The notes: generated from the letters alone by a model not told the origin. A stretch of 47,744 nucleotides of DNA from Cellvibrionaceae bacterium (GCA_027012915.1 JALUYN010000458.1:1-47744), one strand, 5' to 3'; shown: positions 8,942 to 20,570, numbered from the stretch's first letter. Numbers and translations are program-made.

Positions 8942-9709
8942 ATGAAACACCTATTCACTACCTCTACTATTGCGACCGCCATCACACTGGGTTTGGGCAG
9001 TACCACCGCGTTTGCACAAACGCCTACCGTCAACGTGGCCACTGACCCAAGCTTTGTGCCCTTTGAGATGCTCGACCCCGAGACCGGTGAAATGATCGGT
9101 TTTGATATGGACATCATCAATGAAGTCGCTGATCGCGCTGGCTTTGACGTCAACCTCACCACCATGGAGTTCTCGGGCATCATTCCTGCGGTGCAAACCG
9201 GCAGCCAGGAAATTGCCATTGCTGGCACGACCATCACCGAAGAGCGTGCTCAGGTCGTTGACTTCTCTGATCCCTACTACGACTCCGGTCTGCAAATCAT
9301 CGTACGTGCTGATAACGAAGAGGTCTCCTCCATCGAGGATCTCGAAGGACTGTCAGTGGCCACCAAAATCGGCTCCACCAGCTACGACTTCTTACAACAA
9401 GAGCTTGGCGAAGACGCCGATATCACGCCCTACCCAGGCACCGCTGATATGTACATGGCGCTGCTGGGCCGTAACGTCGACGCCGTACTTTACGATGCGC
9501 CCAACGTAGCTTACTTCTCACAAACCCGTGGCGAAGGTCGCACTAAAGTCGTCGGCCCGCTGTACGAAGGTCAGCAGTACGGCATCGTATTTCACAAAGG
9601 CAGCGAGTGGGTAGAGCCGACCAACGAAGCGCTGGCCGCTATGCGTGAAGACGGCACCTACAATGAGATCTACACAAAGTGGTTCGGTGAAGCACCCAGC
9701 GCTGAGTAA
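8942..9709 (+). CDS. Polar amino-acid ABC transporter, periplasmic substrate-binding protein
   Basis: 255-aa periplasmic solute receptor of the SBP_bac_3 family (GlnH/HisJ-like). The signal peptide is residues 1-25 (AFA|QTP). The family opening [29 protein letters not shown], the [22 protein letters not shown] ligand loop and the terminal [10 protein letters not shown] are all typical. The ligand is not determinable by eye; glutamine or another polar amino acid is most likely. I prefer ATG 8942 over the in-frame ATG 8930, because GGGGA at 8932-8936 is correctly spaced for 8942 and the signal peptide then starts MKHL. It is followed by an intercistronic hairpin and the permease gene. Confidence 0.93.
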   Translation: MKHLFTTSTIATAITLGLGSTTAFAQTPTVNVATDPSFVPFEMLDPETGEMIGFDMDIINEVADRAGFDVNLTTMEFSGIIPAVQTGSQEIAIAGTTITEERAQVVDFSDPYYDSGLQIIVRADNEEVSSIEDLEGLSVATKIGSTSYDFLQQELGEDADITPYPGTADMYMALLGRNVDAVLYDAPNVAYFSQTRGEGRTKVVGPLYEGQQYGIVFHKGSEWVEPTNEALAAMREDGTYNEIYTKWFGEAPSAE

Positions 9710-9751
9710 TTAGCGCTATATGCCATAACCAACGCTTAAAGCGACTCTCAC

Positions 9752-9787
9752 CACAGGGCCGGGCGGCCATTTACCCCCGGCCCTGTG
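9752..9787 (+). promoter_or_regulatory. Intercistronic hairpin between binding-protein and permease genes
   Basis: GC-rich 12-bp perfect stem CACAGGGCCGGG / CCCGGCCCTGTG with a 12-nt loop and no T run, ending about 30 nt before the permease start. In binding-protein-dependent importers such structures usually stabilise the upstream message and reduce downstream expression, giving excess binding protein over permease. Role inferred. Confidence 0.6.
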
Positions 9788-9816
9788 TCGTTGTTCCTCT
9801 TGCCTGGAGATAACGC

Positions 9817-10488
9817 GTGGACGTTAACTTTCAGTTTGATTGGTCGGCTGCATTCGGGTCGATCCCCTACTTGTTACCCGGTATTCCCTGGACACTACTG
9901 ATTTCATTTGGCGGCCTGGCGATTGGTTTTTTCATCGGTATTTTCTTTGGGTTGCTGCGTATTAGCCCGGTACGCTGGCTGCGCTGGCCTGCGGTTGTGT
10001 ATGTTGAAGTATTCCGCGGCACCCCTATTTTGGTCCAAGTGCTGTTTATCTTTTACGGCTTGCCGCAACTGTTGGGTGGGCCCATCAACGCCCTGGTAGC
10101 GGGTATAGCGGCCATTGCCGTCAACTCCGGTGCCTATATCTCTGAAATTGTGCGCGGCGGCGTTCAGTCCATCGAGCGCGGCCAGCGGGAAGCATCGCTA
10201 TCGCTTGGCCTCTCTCGGGTGCAGGCGTTTCGCTATGTGATCTGGCCGCAGGCACTGCGCCGTATGATTCCACCACTGGGTAACCAGGGCATTATCAGTA
10301 TCAAAGATACCTCGCTTTTCTCCGTCATCGGGGTCAGTGAGCTGGTACGCCAAGGGCAGATCTATATCGCCACCACCTTCACCGCACTGGAGGTCTACTT
10401 CATGGTGGCACTGATGTATCTCGCCATTACCTGGACCCTCTCACTGGTGCTGCGCCAAATCGAGCGCCGCGGCCTCGCCGGACAATAA
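9817..10488 (+). CDS. Polar amino-acid ABC transporter permease
   Basis: 223-aa inner-membrane permease of the HisM/GlnP type with about five hydrophobic segments. The cytoplasmic coupling motif EAxxxLG is present: [27 protein letters not shown]. Other family landmarks are [15 protein letters not shown] and [15 protein letters not shown]. The start is a GTG, with GGAG ten nt upstream. A single permease is encoded, so the complex would be a homodimer with two copies of the ATPase. It ends 10 nt before the ATPase gene. Confidence 0.94.
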   Translation: MDVNFQFDWSAAFGSIPYLLPGIPWTLLISFGGLAIGFFIGIFFGLLRISPVRWLRWPAVVYVEVFRGTPILVQVLFIFYGLPQLLGGPINALVAGIAAIAVNSGAYISEIVRGGVQSIERGQREASLSLGLSRVQAFRYVIWPQALRRMIPPLGNQGIISIKDTSLFSVIGVSELVRQGQIYIATTFTALEVYFMVALMYLAITWTLSLVLRQIERRGLAGQ

Positions 10489-10498
10489 GGAGCGCACA

Positions 10499-11257
10499 AT
10501 GACTTCTACTCAAACGCCCATTGTGCGTATGCAAAAGCTCCACAAGCACTTTGGCAGCCTGCACGTACTCAAAGATATCGACCTGGAAATTGTGCCTGGT
10601 GAAGTCGTCGTGGTCATCGGGGCCAGCGGCTCGGGTAAATCCACACTCATTCGCTGTATCAACGGCTTAGAAGAGTTTCAGTCAGGCAGCCTGGATGTGG
10701 ACGGCAATACGCTGCTACCGAACGGTAAAAGCAGTCAGGCGCTACAAACCATCCGCACCGAAGTGGGCATGGTGTTTCAGCAGTTCAATCTGTTCCCGCA
10801 TCTTAGCGTACTCGATAACGTCACTCTCGCACCGATGAAGGTGCGTGGCTGGAGCCGTCAGGATGCCGAAGAGACTGCCAAGCGGCTACTTGATCGCGTA
10901 GGTATTGCCGACCAGGCAAATAAGTACCCCAGCCAGCTCTCCGGTGGCCAGCAGCAGCGTGTGGCGCTGGCGCGTGCGTTGGCCATGGAGCCGCGCCTCA
11001 TGCTGTTTGATGAGCCAACCTCAGCCCTTGACCCCGAGATGATTGGCGAAGTGCTAGACGCCATGCGGGAGCTTGCCAAAGAGGGTATGACCATGGTGAT
11101 TGTTACTCACGAGATGGGCTTTGCACGTGAGGTAGCCGACCGCATCATCTTTATCCATAAAGGCGAAATTGCCGAACAAGGCACCCCTGAGCAGCTCTTC
11201 GATTCCCCTCAACACGAACGCACTCAGTCGTTCCTGGCACGGGTACTGAAGCACTAA
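10499..11257 (+). CDS. Polar amino-acid ABC transporter ATP-binding protein
   Basis: 252-aa ATPase of the GlnQ/HisP type that energises the importer. Walker A is GASGSGKST (41-49), the Q-loop is at 94-95 ([10 protein letters not shown]), the signature is LSGGQQQR (147-154), and Walker B is [14 protein letters not shown] (167-180) followed by the H-loop [14 protein letters not shown]. An AAGGAG Shine-Dalgarno lies in the 10-nt gap after the permease gene. It is the last gene of the operon and is followed by a strong terminator. Confidence 0.96.
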   Translation: MTSTQTPIVRMQKLHKHFGSLHVLKDIDLEIVPGEVVVVIGASGSGKSTLIRCINGLEEFQSGSLDVDGNTLLPNGKSSQALQTIRTEVGMVFQQFNLFPHLSVLDNVTLAPMKVRGWSRQDAEETAKRLLDRVGIADQANKYPSQLSGGQQQRVALARALAMEPRLMLFDEPTSALDPEMIGEVLDAMRELAKEGMTMVIVTHEMGFAREVADRIIFIHKGEIAEQGTPEQLFDSPQHERTQSFLARVLKH

Positions 11258-11315
11258 TGTCGTGCTAACCATGCGCTCTTAAATCGCCAATATTGCGCTT
11301 AAAACGTCCTATCTA

Positions 11316-11348
11316 ATGGCCTGTCTTCATGACAGGCCATTTTTTTTT
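11316..11348 (+). terminator. Rho-independent terminator of the ABC importer operon
   Basis: Perfect 10-bp stem ATGGCCTGTC / GACAGGCCAT with a TTCAT loop and eight or more T residues. Confidence 0.93.
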
Positions 11349-11755
11349 GCCTGTGGATACTATTTTTTACACGCTCCTCGCTACTTCGCCACGAAGCCCA
11401 CCATGAGCGCTTATCAGCATGATTTGAGTATGTGAAGCAGGTTGTTCACAGGTGCGGTAACAAGCCAGGTACCCAGCGGTGGATAACCCGTTGTCAGTCA
11501 GCCTTGTGGGTAAGTCGCACTTTCATCCACAGCTCCAACACCGCTTCTACGCAGGCACTCCGCTGCTTAATCACCTAAAGGTCAACAATGTAAAATATTG
11601 ATAAAACTAGCGTTAGTAGACTTATCAACAGATTTTGTCCACACCAGTAGTTACTACATCAACAGAACTTCTCTTATTTATTTTTATTTTGTTATTAATA
11701 AAGACAGAACCCTTAAACCGGGGTGTGGAAAAACCTGACGGTTACCCACAGGAGG
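11349..11755. other. oriC: Putative chromosomal replication origin (oriC)
   Basis: Gene-free stretch directly upstream of mnmG, the classical gammaproteobacterial oriC position. By eye I find at least nine 9-mers within one mismatch of the DnaA box TTATCCACA (or a perfect TTWTNCACA). On the plus strand: 11442-11450 (TTGTTCACA), 11523-11531 (TCATCCACA), 11622-11630 (TTATCAACA), 11635-11643 (TTGTCCACA) and 11742-11750 (TTACCCACA). On the minus strand: 11352-11360, 11478-11486, 11505-11513 and 11724-11732 (TTTTCCACA). An AT-rich tract at about 11670-11705, made almost only of A and T, is the probable DNA unwinding element. The parA-parB pair nearby supports the assignment. Confidence 0.8.
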
Positions 11756-11836
11756 TTTATACTGGCGGGCTTATTCCATCAGCACCGATATGCTGACCAC
11801 ATCATCCGTGCCAACAGGCACAAGACGAGGTGTCTC

Positions 11837-13741
11837 TTGAACTACCCCGACCGCTTTGACGTGATTGTCATCGGCGGTGGCCATGCGGGAACTGAAGCCG
11901 CACTGGCCTCTGCTCGTATGGGCTGTCAAACCCTATTGCTAACCCACAACATCGAGACGCTTGGCCAAATGTCGTGCAATCCCGCCATTGGCGGCATCGG
12001 CAAAAGCCATTTGGTGAAAGAAATTGATGCGCTCGGCGGTACAATGGGGCTAGCCACGGATTTAGGCGGCATCCAGTTTCGTGTGCTCAACGCACGCAAA
12101 GGGCCAGCGGTGCGCGCAACCCGTGCCCAGGCCGACCGCATCCGCTACAAAGCCGCCATTCGCGGCATGCTGGAAAACCAGCCCAACCTGACGATTTTTC
12201 AGCAGGCGGCAGGTGATCTCATTGTGGATAACGACACCGTACGCGGCGTCGTGACTGAAACCGGCATTCGCTTTCACGCAGAATCCGTTGTGCTCTCAAC
12301 CGGTACCTTCCTGGGTGGCGTTATCCACATCGGGTTGGATCAAAGCCGCGGAGGCCGCGCGGGTGACCCGCCCTCCAACGCGCTGGCAGAACGACTGCGT
12401 GCGTTGCCGTTTCATGTTGACCGGCTCAAAACCGGCACGCCGCCGCGTATCGATGCCAAAACCGTCGATTTTTCGCAGTTGGAAGAGCAGCCGGGTGATA
12501 CCCCAACGCCGGTGATGTCTTACCTCGGCTCGCGGGAGATGCATCCCCAGCAGGTGAGCTGCCATATCGCCCACACCAACGAGCGCACCCACGAGATTAT
12601 TCTGGGTAACTTGGATCGCTCGCCAATGTACTCTGGCGTGATTGAAGGGATCGGCCCGCGCTACTGCCCCTCAATTGAAGACAAAGTGCACCGCTTTGCC
12701 GACAAATCGAGCCATCAGGTGTTCATCGAGCCTGAAGGCCTGGATACCCACGAGCTCTATCCCAACGGCATCTCGACCTCGCTGCCGTTTGATGTGCAGC
12801 TGCAGGTGGTGCGCTCGATCAAAGGGTTAGAAAACGCACACATCACGCGTCCTGGCTATGCCATTGAGTACGATTTCTTTGATCCACGGGATTTGAAACA
12901 CTCGCTGGAAACCAAATTTATCCACAACCTGTTTTTTGCCGGGCAAATCAACGGCACAACTGGTTATGAAGAAGCAGGTGCCCAGGGGCTACTGGCGGGC
13001 TTAAACGCCGCTCGCCGCGCTAAACAGCTCGACGCTTGGTACCCCCGCCGTGATGAAGCCTACCTCGGCGTTTTGGTAGACGACTTAATCACCATGGGCA
13101 CCAAAGAGCCCTACCGCATGTTTACTTCGCGGGCGGAATATCGACTGCTGCTGCGTGAAGACAATGCCGATCTGCGCCTGACCGAAAAAGGCCGCAAGCT
13201 AGGCTTAGTCGACGACACGCGCTGGGCCGCATTTAGTCAAAAGCGCGAAGCCATCGAGCGGGAAACTGCACGCTTGGCCACCACTTGGGTGCAACCCAAT
13301 AGCCCGGCGGCGGAAAAAATCGCTGAAAAAACCGGCAGGCCGCTACCCCGAGAGTACTGCTTAAGTGATTTGCTGAAACGCCCTGAGCTGACGTATGCCG
13401 ATATTACCTCGCTCCCCGGTATGGAAAGCGGTGACGTACACGACGAAGCCGTGGCCGAACAGGTGCAAATTCAAGCCAAATATCAGGGCTATATTGATCG
13501 TCAGCAGGATGAGATCGATAAGCTTAAGCGTCATGAAGCTACGCCGCTGCCTGCGGAACTTGATTATCACCAGGTGGAAGGTCTCTCCAACGAGATTCGC
13601 CAAAAACTCAGCAATACCCGTCCAGAAACCCTTGCACATGCAGCCAGGATTTCTGGGGTAACGCCCGCAGCCATATCGATTCTGCTCGTGCATCTGAAAA
13701 AACGCCGCCTAATTACCAACGCCGAGGTGGCCAACGGATGA
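11837..13741 (+). CDS. mnmG: tRNA uridine-5-carboxymethylaminomethyl modification enzyme, FAD subunit
   Basis: MnmG/GidA, 634 aa, works with MnmE to install the 5-carboxymethylaminomethyl group on wobble U34. The FAD dinucleotide motif [21 protein letters not shown] is near the N-terminus. The family signatures [26 protein letters not shown] and [23 protein letters not shown] are present. A longer frame begins at GTG 11723, but its first 38 codons run over DnaA-box-like sequence and do not resemble MnmG. TTG 11837 gives the conserved start (M)[14 protein letters not shown] and has GAGG at 11827-11830 with 6-nt spacing. The stop overlaps the rsmG start by 4 bp. Confidence 0.95.
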   Translation: MNYPDRFDVIVIGGGHAGTEAALASARMGCQTLLLTHNIETLGQMSCNPAIGGIGKSHLVKEIDALGGTMGLATDLGGIQFRVLNARKGPAVRATRAQADRIRYKAAIRGMLENQPNLTIFQQAAGDLIVDNDTVRGVVTETGIRFHAESVVLSTGTFLGGVIHIGLDQSRGGRAGDPPSNALAERLRALPFHVDRLKTGTPPRIDAKTVDFSQLEEQPGDTPTPVMSYLGSREMHPQQVSCHIAHTNERTHEIILGNLDRSPMYSGVIEGIGPRYCPSIEDKVHRFADKSSHQVFIEPEGLDTHELYPNGISTSLPFDVQLQVVRSIKGLENAHITRPGYAIEYDFFDPRDLKHSLETKFIHNLFFAGQINGTTGYEEAGAQGLLAGLNAARRAKQLDAWYPRRDEAYLGVLVDDLITMGTKEPYRMFTSRAEYRLLLREDNADLRLTEKGRKLGLVDDTRWAAFSQKREAIERETARLATTWVQPNSPAAEKIAEKTGRPLPREYCLSDLLKRPELTYADITSLPGMESGDVHDEAVAEQVQIQAKYQGYIDRQQDEIDKLKRHEATPLPAELDYHQVEGLSNEIRQKLSNTRPETLAHAARISGVTPAAISILLVHLKKRRLITNAEVANG

Positions 13742-14403
13742 GTCGACTCCAGCCGCTGGTCAACAGCTTACCCAATGGCGTTGCATCACGACTTGATCAA
13801 GGCCTATCAGCGCTAGGGGTTGTGATTAGCGCTGAACAGAGAGAGCAACTGCTTGGTTTACTGGCGCTGTTGCACAAGTGGAACCGGGCTTATAACCTCA
13901 CCGCAGTGCGTGATGTTGAAGAAATGGTCTCGCGTCACGTACTGGATAGCGCCGCCGTTGCTCCCTACGTTCACGGCCCAACGCTGCTGGATGTGGGGGC
14001 AGGGCCTGGGTTACCCGGCTTGGTACTCGCGATTATGAAGCCCGAACTTCAGGTGACGCTGCTGGATAGCAATGGCAAGAAAGTCCGCTTCCAGCGCCAA
14101 GCGGTGATGGAGTTGGCGCTGACGAACGTGACGCCTACTCAGGCACGGGTAGAGCAGTTCACCGGCCAGCACTTTGATCAGGTGATCTCACGTGCGTTTG
14201 CCAGTTTGGTGGATTTCGTGACGCTAACGCGCCCCCTGCCATCTGCAAATGGCCAGTGGCTAGCAATGAAAGGCCCCGGTGCTGATGACGAGCTGCGTAA
14301 CCTGCCGGAAGGCATTGAACTCAGCGAGCGCCACCTGTTGAATGTACCCTTTGAAACGGCCGAGCGGCAGCTGTTGATCCTGACCCCAAAAGGAGTTGAG
14401 TAG
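13738..14403 (+). CDS. rsmG: 16S rRNA (guanine-527-N7) methyltransferase
   Basis: RsmG/GidB, 221 aa, an SAM-dependent methyltransferase acting on G527 of 16S rRNA; loss gives low-level streptomycin resistance in many bacteria. Visible features are the lead-in [26 protein letters not shown], the SAM motif [17 protein letters not shown], and [12 protein letters not shown] with AMKGP toward the C-terminus. The ATG overlaps the mnmG stop (ATGA) and the stop overlaps the parA GTG, so mnmG-rsmG-parA form a coupled unit. Confidence 0.96.
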   Translation: MSRLQPLVNSLPNGVASRLDQGLSALGVVISAEQREQLLGLLALLHKWNRAYNLTAVRDVEEMVSRHVLDSAAVAPYVHGPTLLDVGAGPGLPGLVLAIMKPELQVTLLDSNGKKVRFQRQAVMELALTNVTPTQARVEQFTGQHFDQVISRAFASLVDFVTLTRPLPSANGQWLAMKGPGADDELRNLPEGIELSERHLLNVPFETAERQLLILTPKGVE

Positions 14404-15170
14404 TGAGCCAGATCATTGCCCTGACCAACCAAAAAGGCGGCGTGGGCAAGACCACTTCAGCCGTTAACCTGGCCGCCAGCCTGGCTGCTCTTGACCGCCG
14501 CGTACTGCTGGTGGACTTGGATCCACAGGGCCATGCCAGCATGGGCAGCGGGATCGACAAGTACGATCTTGAGAAAAGCGTGCTGGACGTGTTGCTTGGC
14601 GAAGCCACTGCGGGCGAGGTTATCGTTCGCGGGCTGCCGGTTCATTACGATGTTCTACCCGGTAACGGCGACCTGACCGCCGCGGAAGTGGAATTACTGG
14701 ATAGCGACCAACGTCAAAGCCGCCTATCGCTTGCACTTGCCAGCGTCGCGGACGATTACGACGTGGTGCTGATCGACTGCCCACCATCGCTGAATATGCT
14801 GACGGTGAATGCGCTCACCGCCGCGCATGGCGTACTGATTCCGCTACAGTGTGAATTTTACGCCCTAGAGGGGCTCTCGGCGCTGCTGGATACGGTGGAG
14901 CAGATCAAGCAAAGCGTGAATCCTGAGCTGGCTGTCTCCGGCATTTTGCGCACCATGTACGATAAGCGCACCAGTCTCACCCGAGAAGTAGATAAGCAGC
15001 TACGCGACTTTTTCGGCGATGCGCTTTTGAAAACGACGATTCCGCGCAACGTGAAAGTCGCTGAAGCGCCAAGCCACGGCGTACCGGTCACTCAATACGC
15101 GCGTTTTTCGCGGGGGAGCCAAGCCTATCGCGTGTTGGCCAAAGAGATGATTCGGCGTCTATCGCTGTAA
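14403..15170 (+). CDS. parA: Chromosome partitioning ATPase ParA (Soj)
   Basis: 255-aa deviant Walker A ATPase that segregates origin regions together with ParB. KGGVGKTTSAVNLAASLA (11-28) carries the signature lysine. LLVDLDPQGHASMGSG is the Walker A' region and YDVVLIDCPPSLNMLTVNAL the Walker B region. There is no N-terminal DNA-binding extension, as expected for chromosomal rather than plasmid type Ia ParA. The GTG start overlaps the rsmG TAG by one base. Confidence 0.96.
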   Translation: MSQIIALTNQKGGVGKTTSAVNLAASLAALDRRVLLVDLDPQGHASMGSGIDKYDLEKSVLDVLLGEATAGEVIVRGLPVHYDVLPGNGDLTAAEVELLDSDQRQSRLSLALASVADDYDVVLIDCPPSLNMLTVNALTAAHGVLIPLQCEFYALEGLSALLDTVEQIKQSVNPELAVSGILRTMYDKRTSLTREVDKQLRDFFGDALLKTTIPRNVKVAEAPSHGVPVTQYARFSRGSQAYRVLAKEMIRRLSL

Positions 15171-15225
15171 CGGTTGCCGCTGTAGCGTTCAAAGTACATA
15201 ACGTTAAAAGTACGAGGGAAAGCGA

Positions 15226-16155
15226 ATGACGCGTAAACGCGCGCTAGGACGTGGCCTGGATGCCCTGATTGGTGCGGGCGCACGTCGTCGTGACAGTTTA
15301 GACCTGACCGGTGGCGCAACGCTTGAGAGCGCCGACGCCCCGATGCCAGACGTGGCGGTGGATGACGCAATGGCTGAACGCCTGGAGCGTCTGCCACTTG
15401 GGCAACTGATGCGTGGGAAGTATCAGCCGCGCCGAGACATCCAGCCTGAAGCCCTGGAAGAGCTTGCCGACTCGATCCGTGCCCAAGGCGTGATGCAGCC
15501 CATCGTGGTGCGTCCGGTAGGTAAAGACCGCTATGAAATTATTGCCGGTGAGCGCCGCTGGCGCGCCGCGCAACTGGCCGAGCTGGACGTTATTCCGGCG
15601 GTCATACGCCATGTGAGTGATGAAGTCGCGCTGGCCTTAGCGCTGATTGAAAACATCCAGCGGGAAAACCTCAACGCGATTGAAGAAGCGATTGCGCTGA
15701 AGCGTTTGGGCGATGAATTTGAGCTCACTCAGCAACAGATTGCTGATGCAGTGGGTAAGTCTCGTACCCAGGTTGCCAACTTACTTCGTCTGCTGGCCCT
15801 CGACCCAGAGGTGCAAACCCTGCTAGAGCGGGGCGATTTAGATATGGGTCACGCTCGCGCACTGCTCTCGTTAACCAGTGCACAGCAGCGCCAAGTCGCC
15901 CATGAAGTGGTCAATAAAGACCTTACCGTGCGCGACACCGAAGCGCTGGTGAAAAAGGTGCAAACCCATCAGGCGCCTGTATCTTCTGCCAAGCAGTCAG
16001 CCAAAACACCTGATGTGGCCCGCTTAGAAACCCATCTGGGCGAGCTTCTCGGCGCGCCTGTTTCGATTGATCATGGTCAAAAAGGCAAAGGCCGAGTCAC
16101 TATTCGTTATACAAGCCTTGAAGAGCTGGATGGAATTCTAGCGCATATTAAATAG
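15226..16155 (+). CDS. parB: Chromosome partitioning protein ParB (Spo0J)
   Basis: 309-aa parS-binding CTP-dependent clamp. It has an Arg-rich N-terminus (TRKRALGRGLDALIG, the ParA-stimulating peptide), the ParB/Srx CTPase core with the conserved GERRWRAA motif (EIIAGERRWRAAQLAEL), ENIQRENLNAIEEA, a helix-turn-helix (LTQQQIADAVGKSRTQVANLLRLL) and a C-terminal dimerisation segment. GAGGGAAAG precedes the ATG. I saw no canonical parS (TGTTTCACGTGAAACA) near it. Confidence 0.96.
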   Translation: MTRKRALGRGLDALIGAGARRRDSLDLTGGATLESADAPMPDVAVDDAMAERLERLPLGQLMRGKYQPRRDIQPEALEELADSIRAQGVMQPIVVRPVGKDRYEIIAGERRWRAAQLAELDVIPAVIRHVSDEVALALALIENIQRENLNAIEEAIALKRLGDEFELTQQQIADAVGKSRTQVANLLRLLALDPEVQTLLERGDLDMGHARALLSLTSAQQRQVAHEVVNKDLTVRDTEALVKKVQTHQAPVSSAKQSAKTPDVARLETHLGELLGAPVSIDHGQKGKGRVTIRYTSLEELDGILAHIK

Positions 16156-16237
16156 CACGCTAATGAAAGATACGGCCTATTTTTAGCCCTTTGGTCGCAA
16201 GTCGAGGCTGAAACGCGCGAATTCCGTGCAACTTCGG

Positions 16238-16266
16238 TTGAAGGTGTGATAGCGCTTCCCTATAAT
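16238..16266 (+). promoter_or_regulatory. Probable sigma-70 promoter of the atp operon
   Basis: TTGAAG at 16238-16243 and a perfect TATAAT at 16261-16266 with 17-bp spacing, between parB and atpI. The start of transcription would be near 16273, about 75 nt ahead of the atpI ATG. Confidence 0.75.
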
Positions 16267-16348
16267 CGCGCAAGATTTGTGCAGGTTGGTGTTAAGTCAC
16301 CTATCTGCCAAAGCAATAATGGCCGTTCATTTGACGTACTGGGGAAAT

Positions 16349-16741
16349 ATGCAGCGAATTGAGACCCAGCGACGTAAAGCGTACATCCTACGGTTGGCCA
16401 TTATTCAACTGCTAGTGACGCTGATGGCTATGTTGCTTGCGTATTCATCGACACAGCTAGCGGGCGTGACCTCAGTACTGAAAGGCGCCCTTGTCGCATT
16501 GTTGCCACATGCCTTTTTTGTCTATCGGATGGGGTTTTTACATACGAACGTTTCTCAGCGGTCAGCGATGCTGCTGCGCGCCGAGGCAGGTAAGTTTGGT
16601 TTGACGGTGGCACTCTTTACAGCCGTATTTGTTGCCGTGCCCCCCTCAAACCCAGCTTTCTTTTTTAGCGCTTATGTCGCGATTGTTCTGACACATTGGC
16701 TGGCTCCATTGCTGATGCTAAGGCACCGCGCAACTAATTGA
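16349..16741 (+). CDS. atpI: ATP synthase protein I
   Basis: 130-aa membrane protein with four hydrophobic segments that assists c-ring assembly. The open frame extends to 16277, but the family N-terminus QRIETQRRKAYILRLAIIQLLVT begins at ATG 16349, which has GGGGA immediately upstream (16341-16345). The spacing of 3 nt is rather short. First gene of the nine-gene atp operon, 6 nt before atpB. Confidence 0.88.
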   Translation: MQRIETQRRKAYILRLAIIQLLVTLMAMLLAYSSTQLAGVTSVLKGALVALLPHAFFVYRMGFLHTNVSQRSAMLLRAEAGKFGLTVALFTAVFVAVPPSNPAFFFSAYVAIVLTHWLAPLLMLRHRATN

Positions 16742-17888
<1,147 letters not shown>

Positions 17889-17966
17889 TGATTGCATCGC
17901 CGAGCGGCTAACCCGCTCGGTTTTGTTTCACTCCGGTCGCCACGAACTTGTCAGAGGTACATCCCT

Positions 17967-18437
17967 GTGAATATCAACATGACGCTTATCGGGCAGACGA
18001 TCGCCTTCGCGATCTTTGTCTGGTTTTGCATAAAGTATGTGTGGCCTCCGATCAGCAACGCGCTTCATGAGCGTCAGAAAAAGATTGCTGATGGCTTGGA
18101 CGCAGCCAGCCGTGCGACTCGCGACCTTGAGCTAGCTCAAGAGCGCGCTGAGCAAACGCTGCGTGAAAGCAAGGAGCAGGCTTCTCAAATTCTCGAGCAA
18201 GCCAACAAGCGCTCTGCTCAAATGATCGAAGAAGCACGCGAACAGGCTCGCGCTGAAGGCGAACGCCTGATGGCAAGCGCTCGTTCCGAAATTGAGCAAG
18301 AAGTGAATCGTGCAAAAGACGAGCTTCGTGCCCAGGTTTCTCACCTCGCCATCCTTGGTGCCGAGCGTGTATTAGAAGCTTCGGTCGACGAGAAAGCACA
18401 TCGCAAGTTACTTGATGAGCTTGCTGCTGAACTGTAA
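17967..18437 (+). CDS. atpF: F1Fo ATP synthase subunit b
   Basis: 156-aa peripheral stalk protein with one N-terminal membrane helix ([23 protein letters not shown]) followed by a long charged coiled coil rich in Ala, Glu and Arg. I choose GTG 17967 over the frame opening at 17892. It has AGAGG at 17953-17957, begins (M)NINMTLIGQ, and gives 156 aa, the same length as E. coli AtpF. The upstream extension would be arginine-rich and unlike the family. It lies 11 nt before atpH. Confidence 0.95.
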   Translation: MNINMTLIGQTIAFAIFVWFCIKYVWPPISNALHERQKKIADGLDAASRATRDLELAQERAEQTLRESKEQASQILEQANKRSAQMIEEAREQARAEGERLMASARSEIEQEVNRAKDELRAQVSHLAILGAERVLEASVDEKAHRKLLDELAAEL

Positions 18438-18448
18438 GGAGGTGACCC

Positions 18449-18985
18449 ATGGCGGAATTACTTACCGTCGCTCGTCCTTACGCTAAGGCGGCGTTTGAAT
18501 ACGCGCGTGATCATGAGGCGCTTGATAGCTGGTCTCAGGCGCTTAGTTTTTTAAGCGCTGCGGTTGCTAACAGCGACTTTCGTCGCTTGATGGGCAGTCC
18601 AAAACTTGAGAATGACAAAAAAGTAGCGCTGCTTTCCGATATGTTGCCGGAACAGCAGAACGACGATTTGTCACGCTTTTTGGATACCTTGGCCGACCAA
18701 GGTCGCCTGACGGCACTGCCCTTTATCGCTGAACAGTTCGAGTACCTGCGTGCCGAACATGAACAGCGTGTTGAAGTGACCGTTACGTCCGCCTATGAGC
18801 TGGACGGCGAACAGCAGACCAAGCTAGCAGACGCGCTCAAGAAACGTTTGAATCGCGAAATCTCCATTACTACTCAGGTGGACAAGTCGCTTATTGGCGG
18901 TGTCATCCTGCGTGCCGGCGATACCGTCATTGACGGGTCGGTGCGTGGTCGATTGAACCGGCTTTCCGAAGCGCTGACCGCTTGA
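18449..18985 (+). CDS. atpH: F1Fo ATP synthase subunit delta
   Basis: 178-aa peripheral subunit linking the alpha3-beta3 head to subunit b. It has the N-terminal [14 protein letters not shown] and the C-terminal signature [25 protein letters not shown] typical of OSCP/delta. Strong Shine-Dalgarno TAAGGAGGTGA before the ATG. Confidence 0.97.
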   Translation: MAELLTVARPYAKAAFEYARDHEALDSWSQALSFLSAAVANSDFRRLMGSPKLENDKKVALLSDMLPEQQNDDLSRFLDTLADQGRLTALPFIAEQFEYLRAEHEQRVEVTVTSAYELDGEQQTKLADALKKRLNREISITTQVDKSLIGGVILRAGDTVIDGSVRGRLNRLSEALTA

Positions 18986-19001
18986 GTCTGAGGGACATGG
19001 C

Positions 19002-20546
19002 ATGCAGCAACTGAATCCTTCCGAGATCAGCGACATCATCAAGCAGCGAATTGAGAAGCTTGACGTCGCATCCGAAGCCCGTAATCAGGGCACCATCGTC
19101 AGCGTTTCCGACGGTATCGTGAAAATTCACGGCCTCGAAGACGCGATGTTCGGTGAAATGATCGAATTCCCCAACAGCATCTTTGGCATGGTACTGAACC
19201 TGGAGCGCGACTCCGTGGGTGCCGTTGTCCTGGGTGACTACCTGCAGCTTGAAGAAGGCATGACCGCTCAGTGTACCGGTCGCATTCTTGAAGTTCCGGT
19301 AGGCCCTGAGCTGATTGGTCGTGTTGTCGATGCGCTGGGTAATCCCATCGATGGCAAGGGCGATATCAACGCTAAAATGACCGACGCGGTAGAAAAAGTA
19401 GCGCCCGGCGTTATCACCCGTCAGTCCGTTGATGAGCCGATCCAAACTGGTTTGAAATCTATCGACGCTATGGTGCCGATCGGTCGTGGTCAGCGTGAGC
19501 TGATCATCGGTGACCGTCAGATTGGTAAATCTGCCATTGCCATCGATGCGATCATCAACCAGAAAGGCAAGGGCGTTACCTGTGTCTACGTAGCGATCGG
19601 TCAGAAGCAGTCGACCATTGCTAACGTCGTTCGCAAGCTCGAAGAGCACGGCGCGCTGGAACACACCATCATCGTCGCTGCAGGTGCTGCCGACCCGGCA
19701 CCGATGCAGTTCCTGGCCGCTTACTCTGGCTGCACCATGGGCGAGTACTTCCGTGACCGTGGTGAAGACGCGCTGATCGTGTATGACGATCTCTCCAAGC
19801 AGGCCGTTGCGTACCGTCAGGTATCGCTGCTGCTGCGTCGTCCGCCGGGCCGTGAAGCTTACCCGGGTGACGTTTTCTATCTCCACTCACGTCTGCTGGA
19901 GCGCGCTGCGCGTGTTAACGCTGACTACGTTGAGAAGTTCACCAACGGTGAAGTGAAAGGCAAAACCGGTTCCTTGACCGCACTGCCGATCATCGAAACA
20001 CAAGGTGGTGACGTATCGGCGTTCGTTCCGACCAACGTTATCTCCATCACCGATGGTCAGATCTTCTTGGAAACCAACCTGTTTAACTCCGGTATTCGTC
20101 CGGCGATTAACGCAGGTCTCTCGGTTTCTCGTGTAGGTGGTGCTGCGCAGACCAAAATCATCAAGAAGCTGGGTGGCGGTGTTCGTCTAGCCCTGGCTCA
20201 GTATCGTGAACTGGCGGCGTTCTCGCAGTTTGCCTCTGACCTTGATGAAGCGACGCGCAAGCAGCTCGAGCACGGCCAACGCGTGACCGAACTGATGAAG
20301 CAGAAGCAGTACTCGCCGATGTCAGTGGCGGAAATGGCGCTGTCTCTGTACGCCGCTAACGAAGGTCACCTGGATGACGTGAGCGTCGACAAGGTGCTGG
20401 ACTTCGAACGTGCCCTGCACGACTACATGAAGTCCGAGCACAGCGAGCTGCTCGACAAGATCAACCAGACCGGCGACTACAACGGCGAGATTCAGGACGG
20501 CTTGAAGTCAGGTCTCGAGAAGTTCAAGGCGACTCAGAGCTGGTAA
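19002..20546 (+). CDS. atpA: F1Fo ATP synthase subunit alpha
   Basis: 514-aa non-catalytic nucleotide-binding subunit. Walker A is GDRQIGKSA (170-178). Further motifs are [15 protein letters not shown], the Walker B region [20 protein letters not shown] and the alpha signature [17 protein letters not shown] with the arginine finger. It follows atpH by 16 nt. Confidence 0.98.
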   Translation: MQQLNPSEISDIIKQRIEKLDVASEARNQGTIVSVSDGIVKIHGLEDAMFGEMIEFPNSIFGMVLNLERDSVGAVVLGDYLQLEEGMTAQCTGRILEVPVGPELIGRVVDALGNPIDGKGDINAKMTDAVEKVAPGVITRQSVDEPIQTGLKSIDAMVPIGRGQRELIIGDRQIGKSAIAIDAIINQKGKGVTCVYVAIGQKQSTIANVVRKLEEHGALEHTIIVAAGAADPAPMQFLAAYSGCTMGEYFRDRGEDALIVYDDLSKQAVAYRQVSLLLRRPPGREAYPGDVFYLHSRLLERAARVNADYVEKFTNGEVKGKTGSLTALPIIETQGGDVSAFVPTNVISITDGQIFLETNLFNSGIRPAINAGLSVSRVGGAAQTKIIKKLGGGVRLALAQYRELAAFSQFASDLDEATRKQLEHGQRVTELMKQKQYSPMSVAEMALSLYAANEGHLDDVSVDKVLDFERALHDYMKSEHSELLDKINQTGDYNGEIQDGLKSGLEKFKATQSW

Positions 20547-20552
20547 TGTCCG

Positions 20553-20570
20553 GCCCGCCTGCGGGCGGGC
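20553..20570 (+). promoter_or_regulatory. Intercistronic hairpin atpA-atpG
   Basis: 7-bp GC-only stem GCCCGCC / GGCGGGC with a TGCG loop, just after the atpA stop, without a T tract. It probably acts as an mRNA stability or processing element that sets subunit ratios. Confidence 0.5.

Noticed and set aside
13700..16200. parS site near parA-parB
   Set aside because: No TGTTTCACGTGAAACA or close variant was seen by eye; parS may lie outside the window.
18927..19886. 319-codon minus-strand frame opposite atpH/atpA
   Set aside because: It lies fully within conserved atp genes in antisense, with no Shine-Dalgarno or recognisable motifs.
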